From the NCBI RefSeq assembly GCF_032854445.1, contig NC_088295.1:70091058-70155057 (forward strand): a stretch of DNA of 64,000 nt, in the 5' to 3' direction. Made by a program: the position numbers and the translations under genes. The notes below the pieces were generated by a model. The model was not told where the DNA came from and made no database searches. It saw nothing but the letters and a program-made list of their open reading frames with translations. Shown here one piece after another: positions 25,981-37,439 of the stretch (position 1 is its first letter; each line of letters starts with the position of its first letter). Source of the DNA: Liolophura sinensis. Taxonomy: Eukaryota > Mollusca > Polyplacophora > Chitonida > Chitonidae.

Positions 25981-26418
25981 TTTTACTGAAGTAGTTCCAG
26001 TTTTAGAGCGTACTTCCGCGGTGTGTTTTAGCATCTCCGTGACCTTTTCTTCCATTTGAGTACGTTTAGCAACTACTACTTTTGTTCATAAAATACCGCT
26101 GTAATGTTTTTTTTTTTTTTTTTTTTTGACAATAAAATGTTAGTGTTGTCACTCTTAGCTGCATGATACAAAATGGTCGCATTTCCGGTGGTTCGACCTG
26201 GCCAAAGTCGCTAAATTCGGGCCGGGAAATGTGAGAATTGTTTTGTTTTGTTTTTTGTTTTTTTTTTGTTTTTTTTTTTTGCGAGACAAATATTTCCGAA
26301 CACAAACCACTGCACCTCCGATTTACCGAAATTAAGTTCAGTATTACAGGTCTGCTCTCGCCGGAGTCAGAAGAAAATTCATTTCATTAACTACATTACA
26401 GCACATTCCTCTTCACAC
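25981..26418 (+). mobile_element. Dispersed ~440-bp element, copy 1
   Basis: This segment is alignable end to end, in inverse orientation, with 41,631-42,105 in VPS26C intron 1. Shared blocks include TTTACTGAAGTAGTTC, GTACTTCCGCGGTGTGTTT, TTTGTTCATAAAATACCG, AAATTCGGGCC and TCAGTATTACAGGT. Both copies carry homopolymer runs at the same two internal places. There is no coding frame and no obvious terminal repeat. I infer a non-autonomous element of unknown class. Confidence 0.75.
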
Positions 26419-27915
26419 CATGGATGTGGTTCGTAAAAATGTAACAATGGAATCGATTAAAACCTAATGTTTTGGAGCCGATAGACACAGGTCCTTTGAA
26501 CCTACCGTTTGATACTAGTCAGTGTGTTTAGTAAGGCTCGGTACGTTATAGTGCATCGTTAGATCAGTTTTAAACCGTCTAAAAGGGTTCAGATTCTTCA
26601 TGCGCTACAAAAAATAACAGTGATGTTATTCATTTAAACGTTTACTGTGAGATCACGCTATTGTCCCTGCAGTTGATTATTTTTGAAGAATCCACACTTG
26701 GTAGTTAGTGGTAGATTGGTGAAAGGTGACGTCTCATCTTCCTTTGGTGTACGGTAGAGCGGGGTTCAAACCCACGAACACAAGGCTCTAAAACATTCCA
26801 GAGTCATCAGGACAGATGATGCATTTTTACTTGTATTGTTTGTAACTGTGGAATCCATGAAAATAAATACCATTTATTCAGGGACAGCCTGTTTTCAACC
26901 CCACCTAAGCTGAACTTAAGTTTCTTTTTTTTTTTTAAAGTGAAAATGAATGTGTACACGTTGGCCAAATCTGCATTCGAAAAACTTCGAAATCACTCAG
27001 ATTCTTTGTCTGGCAATCTAATATTCCGGAGCTGCCGGGGACTTTTTTTTTGCAAGAATCAGCTGTTGCTCGTCTTTTCTTCAATATATAAATGTAGTTA
27101 CAGTATGTATATAGCATGTGTGATCAGTGTATATACGTACACGCCACAAGGACACAATCACAAAAGTCATTGTTAATTTTGCATCCATATTTCCGGCTCC
27201 CTTAATCTTGTATATAAGAAATGATGAGACAAAACACCTAGCCCTCTATGTTCCATGCCGAAAAGATATAGCATGTTTGCGTGCAAACAGTGGCTTCAAT
27301 GACGTCAAAAGAGGTGCAAGCTGGTTTTGAACAGTTTTGAAGGCTGCTTGACATGCATGCATGGTTGTTTTGCATATATGAAAGTCCACATTTCACGTTC
27401 GCAATGATATAAGCTCACGAGAGCGGACGTACATTTCATGTACCGTCATTTCTCGCATCGTTGGTTCATTATTGCGTGTTTGAAACCAAAGCATAGCGGC
27501 ACACAGAAAGCACACATATATGGGGTTCTAGACAAGTCGATAGTGCATAGTACATGGTCGCGTGACATTCTGCATATACATCACTAGGTTCCTTTTATCG
27601 AGCGGAAATCATGGTGGTCGTAAAATGAACACTTAAAATGTAAGAGGAGATTTGACCCACTGACATGAAGCTATAAAGAGGGGACTCATTTCACTGACAA
27701 AGATGGTTACAGTAGAAGAAAGAAATAAAGGAAAAGAAATGTGACACACGGGGAATGAGAAAGATCATGGAAAATTTATATCTAAAATTATGTGTACGAT
27801 TTTCTTACGATTTTTTATCGAGACGATTGCGGCTAAGTGTTGGCAATATTTTAACACAGCGATGTGGCAGCATTTCTTCTCTTTGAGCTGACTGCATTTT
27901 TGTCAGATCACTTTC
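26419..27915. other. Non-coding stretch
   Basis: No exon or known repeat recognised. The palindrome-rich sequence near 27,350 (GACATGCATGCATGG) is short. Confidence 0.4.
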
Positions 27916-27919
27916 CAAG

Positions 27920-28060
27920 ATATGTATGGATGTATGTATGTGTTTATGTATGTACGTATGTGTTTATGTATGTACATATGTATGTATGTGCGTGTGTACG
28001 TACGTATGTATGTATATGTATGTATGTATGTATGTATGTAAGTATATATGTACGTTTGTA
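27920..28060. repeat. (ATGT)n microsatellite, impure
   Basis: About 140 bases of TATG/TACG/TGTG tetranucleotides. The overlapping 125-codon and 105-codon frames (Tyr/Val/Cys- and Thr/Tyr-rich) are translations of this microsatellite. Confidence 0.93.
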
Positions 28061-28209
28061 TGCTTGGGGTTTTTACCTCGTACTTAAGCATGTTTTCAGT
28101 AATACTGGGTCGAGGAGGCAGTATGTGTATGTTCATATAGGCTACTGTGCCTTCTTGTGGCACATCGAGTTCGCAAAAGTGCTGCCGCCAGTGAACTATC
28201 TTGCCAAAA

Positions 28210-28335
28210 ACACCAGACACAACACCCCAAGCCAGGTATAGGTACCAAGACTGGTATGACCCGACCCGTGTCTGATCCCGTGTCTTCCGACTTTGAGGCG
28301 AACGCTCTAACTATGAGGCAACCGAAGCACTACCA
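28210..28335 (-). mobile_element. SINE tRNA-like head, second family, reverse
   Basis: The minus strand reads GGTTGCCTCATAGTTAGAGCG then TTCGCCTCAAAGTCGGAAG, CACGGGTCGGGTCATACC. This is an A-box/B-box tRNA-like head of a mollusc-type SINE whose body is seen separately at 38,851-39,110. The functional tRNA fold cannot be completed (diverged B box), so it is not a tRNA gene. The 137-codon + frame over it is spurious. Confidence 0.65.
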
Positions 28336-28789
28336 AACTATGACCTATAAAGCCAACCTTATTATCTGGACATTTAACTGCAAAGTTGTGGTAGATCGTA
28401 CAAAAATTTGCACAGATCTTTTTAGATATACAGTTTTCCATTGTATTTCAGATGACCTTATACTTCATTTTTGTTGTTTTCCCTTCTTTACCGCTGGTTC
28501 GCTGCAAATACCAGCTGTATTCGAGTCCAGCTGTCGCTGTTTGGGCTTCGGCTTTAATTATGGAAGGTAGTTATGTATCATGACTAAGAGCGGTGGATTC
28601 GTCTAGGCACAACGGTTTTGATAAAACTGACAGCCATCATGCGTGTAATTTCAGAGTACTGGTATGGCGTAAAGCATTAGTCAGTGTTGTTATAGCCTCT
28701 CTCTCAGTGATCTTATCAATATACACATGTAAATCTCACACAGGCTAGGTTTGGAGAACGAGTGCTGATTATATACCAAACTGATTTCT

Positions 28790-29340
28790 TCCGTTCCGGT
28801 CCCCATCTTTCTGGTTTCCCATGTCGAGTTCTCCATCTTTCTGGTTTCACATGTTGAGTTTACCATATTTCTTATTTTCAGTTTTGAGCTCCTCACTGGG
28901 TTTTGCATTCTTCTGGTTTCCCGTGATGAATTTCCATATTTCTGGTTTCCTATGTTGAGTTAATCGTGCCATCTTTCGATTTTCCAAGTTGAGCTTACTA
29001 TCTTTTGGGTTTCCCATGTCGAGTTCGATTACCATTTTTCTCAGGGATTTTTCATTTTCAGTTCACACCTTCCTCGTTTGCTAGATTCAATTTATCACCT
29101 GTATCGTTTAATTGTCCTGCTCATTCCCTTCCAAGTTTGTCATGCCCAGTTCATCACCTTCGTCGCTTCACATGGTCGGTTCATCAACTTTCTCGTTCCT
29201 CATGTTCACCTCATCACCGATATTCTTTATCACGGCCTCATTTTCAGCTCAGTTCGCACTTTAATTTCTTTTTTTTTTTGCATCTTCAAGTAACCATCTA
29301 TCTGATTTCTCATATTCAGCTCATGACCTACTTTTAGCTT
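28790..29340. repeat. Degenerate tandem array, ~33-bp unit
   Basis: Recurrent CCATCTTTCTGGTTTCCCATG and GTTGAGTT blocks, increasingly diverged to the right (CATCACCTTCGTCG..., TTCATCAACTTTC...). Spacing is about 30-40 bases. Minus frames rich in 'KMENSTWETR' repeats are by-products. Confidence 0.75.
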
Positions 29341-29894
29341 TCTGTAATTTCCCACATTCATATCATCGCCCGTTCTGCTCATCGGTTTTCTAGAGCTATG
29401 TTGACGGAAATATATATCGGTTGAATAAAGCCTTCTTTCTGAAGAGTAGATACACATGTACATGTATTTGATATTTTGTATATGCATGTACAGGTATAAA
29501 AAAGCCAAAATCTATATCAACGAACCTGAATCTATGAAGATATATGATATACTCGCATTTCAGATTGTGGATGGATGCCAGCTACATCTTATATTGAAAT
29601 AGACTGATACAGAGTGTATATAGCCTCTATGCTCCTGTGTCTTGAAGCTTCAATGACTTTTCTGTTATGTGAAGAAGAGTGTAGTTTCATATTTTTTTTT
29701 GGTATTTTCAAACGGTCGGCCCTGTAGCTACAAACTGTCCAGATTTTTGCAGCCTGTCTCTGGCCAAACATAAGCTGTAAATTGTATACAGTTGGGAAAC
29801 GTAACGCAATGATCATAATCTATGTACTTCAGCGCAAAATCCTTTGTAGTTTACCTTTAAATTAAAAGAATTTAACTGCGTATATAAATATACA

Positions 29895-30028
29895 TCTCCA
29901 GCGTAAGTGGGAAGATCTGTGGGTTTCCCCCGGGCTCGGCTTGGTTTCCTCCCACCATAATGCTGGCCGCCGTCGTATAAGTGAAATATTTCTTGAGTAC
30001 GGCGTAAAACACCAATCAAATAAATAAG
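29895..30028 (+). mobile_element. SINE, 5'-truncated, forward, with short target duplication
   Basis: Contains GTGGGTTTCCCCCGGGCTC, CATAATGCTGGCCGCCGTCG and the AATCAAATAAATA tail. TAAATATACA flanks both sides (29,885-29,894 and 30,029-30,038), a probable 10-bp target-site duplication, though the A-rich tail makes it less decisive. Confidence 0.88.
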
Positions 30029-30039
30029 TAAATATACAA

Positions 30040-31185
30040 CAACTCTGTAAGCACGTTTCGTGTGAATATCGATGGAATAAAAATAGAATGCATGACCACA
30101 GTAAAAGAAAATAGAGTTGGCGTCAGAAAACTGCATGTACGTACCCCGACCCTGGATGACCGCATTACCATCATGAGTTATTTGGATGAGATGTTAGTCA
30201 AAGGTGTCTCATATACAACTGTACAAATCAGTATACATGTATCTGTACTTGCAAGTCAACTAGTCAACCATGTTGATGACAATTCATGGATGGCTATCTA
30301 CCATCACTTCATTCATACTTCACTTTAATTATGTACCGGTACATGAACATATATACATACTCTTTTAACTTTGTCCTTGTTAGTATGAGAATTTATGACG
30401 AATGAACTCAGCAACGAATTTATGGATTTACATTCTAAAATTTTCATTCTAAAAACCTTCTTAAATTTCTTGTCTCGCCCCCATTTTTAGATAAATCTTG
30501 ATTTCTCTCATTAAAGAAAATAAGAAAGTATTTTTCAATTTACAAGCAATTAATATTGTGTAACTTTTGACATTCTGTGGCTATGCCCATGGCGTTGATG
30601 CCTAAAAAATCCGCGGTTCTGCAGCATACAAACAAATTTTTTCTCAGGCAAGTAATTTAAGAAAAAACTTAAGAAATTGCAAGAATTAACCATCACTGAA
30701 TGCCATCCACATCAACCATTCATTTCCACCATCGTAGATCGTGAGTAGTAACTTGCCAAAGGTCCAAGGCTTAACCGAGGCAGTCCGGTTTCTCTATCCG
30801 TTAAACTGACCAACGTACTAACATAAGGGACAGAATCGATCGTGAGCTGCGAGTGTTGGAGTAGACTGCATTTGTAAATTGTAGGTCTTGCATACCATTA
30901 CGGTTTACGTTTCATGGCTCATTGTATTATTTTGTTGTGAGCAAATAAATATATAAACACATCCAGTATTCCATATTTGACGAAATAAAGATCTCTTGAC
31001 GGGAGTATTTGTCATTTTTTGGTTTGTATTTTTTTGACCCCCACCCCCACCCCGCCAAACATATCTAGCTGTACCAGAGCCTATATGAACACTCAGGCTG
31101 TACCCAGGTTAAGTGGGGGATAACTCCCGTTCAAACAAAAAATTGACGCGTCTGACAGGAGTTTGTTTTCAATGGTGTGAATAAG
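30040..31185. other. Intergenic region upstream of BAG1
   Basis: No exon seen. The last 60 bases before the BAG1 start are its 5' UTR or core promoter; no TATA box is apparent. Confidence 0.4.
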
Positions 31186-34100
31186 ATGGCGGCCGAGGCC
31201 GTAACTTCGCTGAAGCTGCAGCTTGTTTACGGTAAGACTGTATCTAAACTCAGTCTTCATGGCATTCAGAAGTATTAAATTACAAAGGTATTAAGCAGCT
31301 AATGTTTTACGTAACAACCTGTTATTCGTCAAATGGACTTCTTGATTTTTGCAAGATCGACTGTTGCCATGGAGTTCAGGATCTTGATAAACATGGTAAT
31401 TTAAGTATTTAAAGCGTGAGAACAAAACGTATCAAGCCTTCAGCCCTTTATAAAATTTCCGTGACTTTTGCATACACTGCATACAGCGGTCTACGTTCCT
31501 TCCGTATATGAGTTATGTATTTATTTGATTGTTGTTTTACGTTGTGAAAAGGCACTCACGAATATTTCGCTCATAAGGCGGAGGATTGAGCAAACCGCGG
31601 GCAGCGCCTGCGAGTAGAAGCCCACGGCCAAATCGCAGGGTGCTTGAAATCCTTCCCACATATAACCGGATAGGGAGCCAGCATGACAGCATGAGCTGTA
31701 GTTGAACTCCCATTGGTGAGGGGCTCCTGAGAGGTAGTGTGCGAAGCCCTCGGCCGTGGAGGATGGGGGGGGGGGGGGGGGGCATTGTGTGGGAAAATTT
31801 GTCAGTAAATTTCCAAAGGCCGGTGGTTTACTCCAGGCACTTCTGTTTCCTCTACCCATGAATCTTGACGATCACCATGGTAAAAGTAAAAAGTACAAAT
31901 CACCATAAAAAATAATAATAAATTCTTTGAAGCCACAAAACATATCTGGTTGTTATTGTAAGGTATAGCAATATACATGTAGCTGGATTGGAATTTTGGG
32001 AATGAAGGAATTTGACACTATTACATTGGAATTATTTATGTAGCTTTTTATTAGAGCTGTGTGTGGACATTATTGGTGCTCCCTTTTGTGTAGGTCAGCA
32101 CAAGGAAGATTTTCAGTTGACCTTGCCCAGTGATGAGGCAGGTGGGGTTCTGCAGGTGAAACACCTGGCTAAAAGAGTGGAGGAAATGACAGGGGTGCCT
32201 CCAGCTAGCCAGAGACTCATCTTCAAGGGTAAGGTGCTGTTTATAGGATAAGTTTTAACTGGAAATAAGATTATCATTGTTCAAGAAAAACTTAACATAT
32301 ATATACATGTATGTGTAAATCAGCAACATGAGAAAGTCTCCAACAACTCATAATCGGATGCCACAAGCCGGAATTACACATTCAGAAACATTGATAAATA
32401 TCACAAGCTTTATTATGTGTGTGTTTTAAGACTTGCCATTAAATCCCATTGCTCCATGACAATAGCCACCTTAAAATACAGTGTGGGTTTTATTTGAAAA
32501 ATGGGTAACATTCTGGATCATGCTAATCTGTTTAGGACCTTTTCTGTTATCATGCATAAATTGAGTAAAAGCAGTAAATCTGCTGCTTTCATTGAATCTT
32601 TATTGGCTAGATTAAAATGATTAAGCGTTGCCGATGCTTTACACAGATGTTTGTCCAACAGTCGCAAACTCAAATCCACCCTCTGGCTTTCTCTTTTTTT
32701 TTTTTTTTTTCTTCCATGATTTTTGTTTGGTAATTGATAATGGCTGCTTACCATATTCTTGTGAACAGTGTGAAAACCTAATCATTATCAATCAACCATA
32801 TTGATGCTTATCTGCACAGTACCACATATTGTTCCATGTTCTTTTCTGATGTCAGATTTGCTTTCATTGTAATATAGGAAAATCACTGAAGGATCCAAAT
32901 GCATTGTTGGTGCCAGATGGAATAAAGAACGGGTCTAAAATAATGCTCATAGGGAAAAAGGTACCGGTAATCTCATAAAGTTAAACAGTATGACAAAGTC
33001 AGCTTTAAGCAAAAACTTTAAGCAAATTGATTCGAAGATAGCATGATGATCATTATCTACGCACAGAGAACTTATTACCAGTTTAGATTTATGCCTTGTT
33101 TAGGTTTTTACGTCTCTGTTCATTGCCAAAATATATTCAGCTCCAACTTAGTGTGTTCAGAGTGTCTCCTAAACTGAATGCTGATCAATTATAATTAAGC
33201 CAGACACATATATCTCTATGATTTTATATTGACCTGTTTATTGCCTTGTTACAACAGGTTATTGGAAAGTCTTCCTACAGGAGATAAACAAACCATCATC
33301 ATTATCAATCAGAAATTCACCTGTTCAATTTGACAAAGCAGTGATGAACATAAAAAAATTTGATGCTCATATTGAGGGCTGCCATTGTATACGTGAAACA
33401 TTTTTTAGGAAAACAACAGTCATTTGATTAATAATGATTTTGTTGTTTGCATTTAATGACTCCACATGCATTGTTTTGGATAATTGTGTTAAGGATCATT
33501 GAGGTATTATAGTGTACATATGTATGCTCTTTGCACATAAAACATTGATATTTCTTGCTGTCATCAGCTAGTTGCCGGGGAGACAGAGGAGATCCAAAAA
33601 CTATCCAAGATGGAAGCAGCTATAGTCAAGGAGGAAAAGAAACTAAGTGAAATTACCTCTGACCTTGATGGGATACATCGGGTGAGATTTATGAAGCTTT
33701 TTTATCATTCAAGGCATGAAATATATGTCCCATCTTCAAAATGATGATGTTAAACTTAAAATTCAAAAAAATTATCTAGTCTGTTATGGCTAAAGGCTGT
33801 TTCAGATTTTGTTGTGAAAACTCTTAAATGGTGTTTGTTTTATATTATTGTTTGCATATATTTGTATATGACCTCAAAGTAGTTTACATGCATATATTGA
33901 TACATCTGACAGAAGTGTTTAAAGCTTGGGTATGAAAAATGTACTGACAAAGTGTGTAACTGATTTCTCATCATTGTATGCTTTAGTTAGATTTGCTAAG
34001 AACAGTACTGAAAGACTGGGGTATAATTATTAAACAGCTACTCGTCTCTTCACAGGGGTTTCTCCACAAGGATCTCCAGCATACTGCTTTGGAAAAAACT

Positions 34101-35668
34101 CAAGAAACATTTGATAGGAACTACTGAATCATTTATGAAAATGTTAGAATCTCTGACTCTCTACAGCTAGGGGAAAATGCATCAGAAGCTAGAGCAAAGG
34201 AAATCTTTAGTGACAAGGATTCAGGTAATCCCACCTGTGTAAAGGTTGGGTGTATGTTTGCTTTGAAGTGTACTAGAAGTTCATGATTTGATTGATTTAT
34301 TGATTGTTGTTTAATACCACATTCAAAAACTTGTTCACTATGTGGGATGACAGTCAGTTATATGGGTGGAAGAAACCCCTGACCTTTGGGCTAGTTCTCG
34401 ACAAACTTTCCCACCATGTGATGTACAGATATGCACACCATAATGGTGGAAGACAAGTGGTCTTCAACAAATGTTAGGCTGCACAGCCACAAGAGCACAG
34501 TAGAGCATCATCTGAATACACTTGTGTGTCCCAGGATGGGAAACCACTCAACCAAGAAATGTTAGGCCTGTATTAGACAGAGAACAAGGATTGATTCTGA
34601 CAAGAGTTGCTCTAGATATCACACTAAGAAGACAGATTTACATGTTTGCAATCATTATTGCCACCATGTAAAGTATGAAATAAAAGTTGTCACTCAAGTA
34701 AATGCTGTATAAATGACACCTATGTTCTTGTGAGGTAAATAGCAACAACCTAAAGGGGAATATTATCACAATTTTCAATACAGTGAAAAACAAAAACTGT
34801 CATATTAGTATTAACAGTATTTTGGAGTTTGACATCCTTCCAAAATAAGAATACGGCTTCAAACTATGAAATTTTCACTCTGGGCCAACTCGCCTACAGG
34901 GGACCTGTTTTTGACTGGTGAATGAATGAATGATTATGGCTTAACTCCACACTGGCAATATTCTTTTGACTGGTGACGTCACACAGTGAAGACTGTTTGT
35001 GATGGAACCAGACGAGGACGTCTGATATGCATTGTCTGACACATGGATTCAATGTAAAGAGACAACAACGGGAAAGTTGCATATTTTTGATCCCTTGAGG
35101 TGGTAATAGTGTAAAGCCAGATCACCAGCCATTGTTTTGTCAAAAATGGATTGCAGCACAATGTATCAATTTCTGTTGTAATGTTGTACTGTATGAAATG
35201 TGACAACGTCTTCATGATGTCAGAAAAGTATATTTGACATCAATACAACGTCAAGGTGCCACTGCCGGGTGTTTGAGAGGTCCCCAGATCTGCAGGACAC
35301 TCACGGTGTAAGGTCAGATGTCATCTAGGTCACTGCTTGATAGGGCATAGATGTGAACTTGTTTCAGACTTTAATTTTACCTATTTTCACTTTGGATTTT
35401 TCATGCTTATTCTGTGCTACTTTTGCAAATTTAGTAGAAACATTCCTCAACATCAAGGTAATAAAATCTCAAATAAACCCAACAATATGCATATCCTTGC
35501 ATCTTTCAGCAGAGTAAGCAGTGCAGTTCAGATATCTTTTGTACCCTATTTTAAGTATTGCTGTTGCATTTATTTATTTATTTGTTTTTTTTTTTTTGCT
35601 TTCAGACCCTATTAAACAGATGTGATGGCTTAGAGCATGGTTTGGAGGATTTATTGTTAAATTCCTAA
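31186..35668 (+). CDS. BAG1: BAG family co-chaperone 1; BAG-domain exon carries indels
   Basis: BAG1 joins a ubiquitin-like domain to a BAG domain that binds the Hsp70/Hsc70 ATPase domain and speeds nucleotide release. Exons: 31,186-31,231; 32,094-32,228; 32,878-32,960; 33,568-33,681; 34,056-34,224; 35,606-35,668. Exons 1-3 code the ubiquitin-like domain (residues 1-88: LKLQLVYG, LAKRVEEMTGVPPASQRLIFKG, IMLIGKK). Exon 4 is the helical linker (AIVKEEKKLSEI, SDLDGIHR). Exon 5 starts GFLHKDLQ but hits TGA at 34,125 in the annotated frame. The BAG homology continues in other frames (SFMKMLESL; DSLQLGENASEARAK; RKSLVTRIQ) and the final exon, TLLNRCDGLEHGLEDL, fits the family end. At face value the product stops at 149 aa. 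ATG is in good context (AAGATGG). Either assembly indels or a decaying gene explain exon 5. Confidence 0.9.
31517..31770 (-). mobile_element. Full-length but diverged SINE in BAG1 intron 1
   Basis: Reverse copy spanning the tail (TTTATTTGATTGTTGTTTTAC), GAATATTTCGCTCATA, AAGCCCACGGCC, CTTCCCACATATAACCGG, GAGCCAGCATGACAG and a head ending CCCTCGGCCG next to a G-run (about 31,767-31,785). More diverged than the 38.2-kb copy. Confidence 0.8.
34281..34570 (-). mobile_element. Diverged SINE in BAG1 intron 5
   Basis: Tail-like TTGATTTATTGATTGTTGTTT, then AGTTATATGGGTGGAAGAAACCCCTGACC, a reversed and strongly diverged SINE body. The head side is uncertain. Confidence 0.55.
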
Positions 35669-35959
35669 AGTAATTATTTATTCATACATCTGTACGAAGA
35701 CAATTTTTTTGGTGGCTGGTATGTCCATTTTATGAAACGCTCAAAGCCTTAAGATGATCATTTGGTCATTTACATGTCATGTGATTATTGGTTTTATTGA
35801 TCGTTCTCTTTTAAAAAATTTGGTAATACAAGAGTACAAGCTCATTTTTGTCTTGCTATCTTTTTAAAAAATTTTTATGTGTCAAAGTACAATTTCTTTC
35901 CACATGTTGACCGAACTATATTTCGATATAGTCTATGTATCCTATGTATCAAAAAAAAA

Positions 35960-35965
35960 AATAAA
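35960..35965 (+). terminator. Candidate poly(A) signal for BAG1
   Basis: AATAAA 292 bases past the BAG1 stop. A second AATAAA-containing stretch lies near 36,139. The first is nearer but inside an A-run. Confidence 0.4.
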
Positions 35966-36285
35966 CCCAAAAAACAAATGGTTACATAAGAGAGCCAGTA
36001 GACCAAGGGAGATAATTGAAACCAGAGAAGAAACAAGTCAAGGTTCATGGAGTTCTTTCCCTTTAATCCGCATACACGAAGAATCAGATTTGAATTGCGG
36101 TATATTTGTTGTTTATTTACAATATAACATACTTATGTACAATAAAATATATAGACATGCAATATTCATGATTACAACTACATCCTGGCAAAAGCAATGT
36201 AGACATGGTTACAAGGATGAACACAGACACATTAAAGTTCATGCAAGTGGTTTCTGTAAGGGTTATTTATATTTGTGTGGATGTT

Positions 36286-36415
36286 TTTGGTATTTACTAT
36301 TTACTTATGTGATGGTGTTTCACACTGTACCCAAGAATATTTCAGTTATACGACGGCATAACACTGAGGGGCTGCACTAGCCTGCAAAACACTAAGCCAT
36401 GGAGGCCTCACATTT
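36286..36415 (-). mobile_element. Diverged SINE fragment between BAG1 and VPS26C
   Basis: GTGTTTCACACTGTACCC, AAGAATATTTCAGTTATACG, ACGGCATAACACTGAGG and a CCATGGAGGCC head-like end, all in reverse order. The 167-codon + frame over this area is not coding. Confidence 0.6.
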
Positions 36416-37439
36416 TTGTAACCTTTGCTTAAATATTAGCTTAATAGAGCATTTTAATATACACACATAATAGGAAATATTTTAACCAGATAAGCTGTGT
36501 ATATTTGGAGTGTTTCTGTTTGACTTTATTTTGCCCAAGTATATTCACTTCATTCCAACATAATAAGTCATGAATGTTTCTCAAGTAATGTTGACTTCGT
36601 TCTACCATAAGTCATACATGGTGTTTGACATAGCCGGAGATAAACATGGCAGCTGAGCTGAAGACACTGAGCTGATCATTTGAATATCTGTATGTATGCT
36701 CCTTGTTTTACGTCTTACTTTCTTTCCTCCACAATCTGGCAGTCATATGATGACGACTGATTGTTGAGATACTGGCTTCAAAGTCAGAGAAAAATATCAA
36801 AATATTTAAATTATACATTCAAACTATTTGGTAGCAGGCATTTTGGCAAGTGGGCATTTTGATTGTAATTAGGTTTCTAGTAGATATCTAGTGAAGCCTC
36901 TTTTGTTCTTCCAATAAGCCAAACCACTGTAATGTGTAATATCCTTGAATCAAACGAAGCGACAGAAATGGCCTATATCAATGATAAGACAGCACTGTAC
37001 CAGCTTTTGGTCACAGAGATGTACACACAAGACCAAACACAGTTGTCTTAACAGTTATCCTGGCACTGGACAAAGTGATAAAACATAATTATTCACATCC
37101 AGTGTGGCATCCTTGCCTTTAAGCTGTAACTTCGAATCTAATTCCTTTTGATCTGTCCAAACAAAAAGACTATGGAGCCTTTTCTTAGTTTAATTAGTTA
37201 GAGGGTGACATTGGAACTGCTTCTCATCCAGAAGCATTTGAAATGTTTAAGTAGAGCACCTATGCATCACTTCAGACAACAGACTGCCTCCACAACCACA
37301 GTGAGGGAGTGAGGGAGTGCTTGGGGCTTAACGTCGCCACATCCACGGTGGATGATTATGTACTGGAGCATGCTGCTACTGATGATGCTGATGTTGCTGA
37401 TGTTGAGGATGATTACGTTCTGTACAACACTAGCTTGTA

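Noticed and set aside
27864..28241. 125- and 105-codon frames on both strands
   Set aside because: Translations of the ATGT microsatellite.
28157..28570. 137-codon + strand frame
   Set aside because: Its first third covers the reversed tRNA-like SINE head and the remainder has no coding character.
35877..36380. 167-codon + strand frame after BAG1
   Set aside because: Runs through an A-run and a diverged SINE, lies in the BAG1 3' region and has no recognisable domain.
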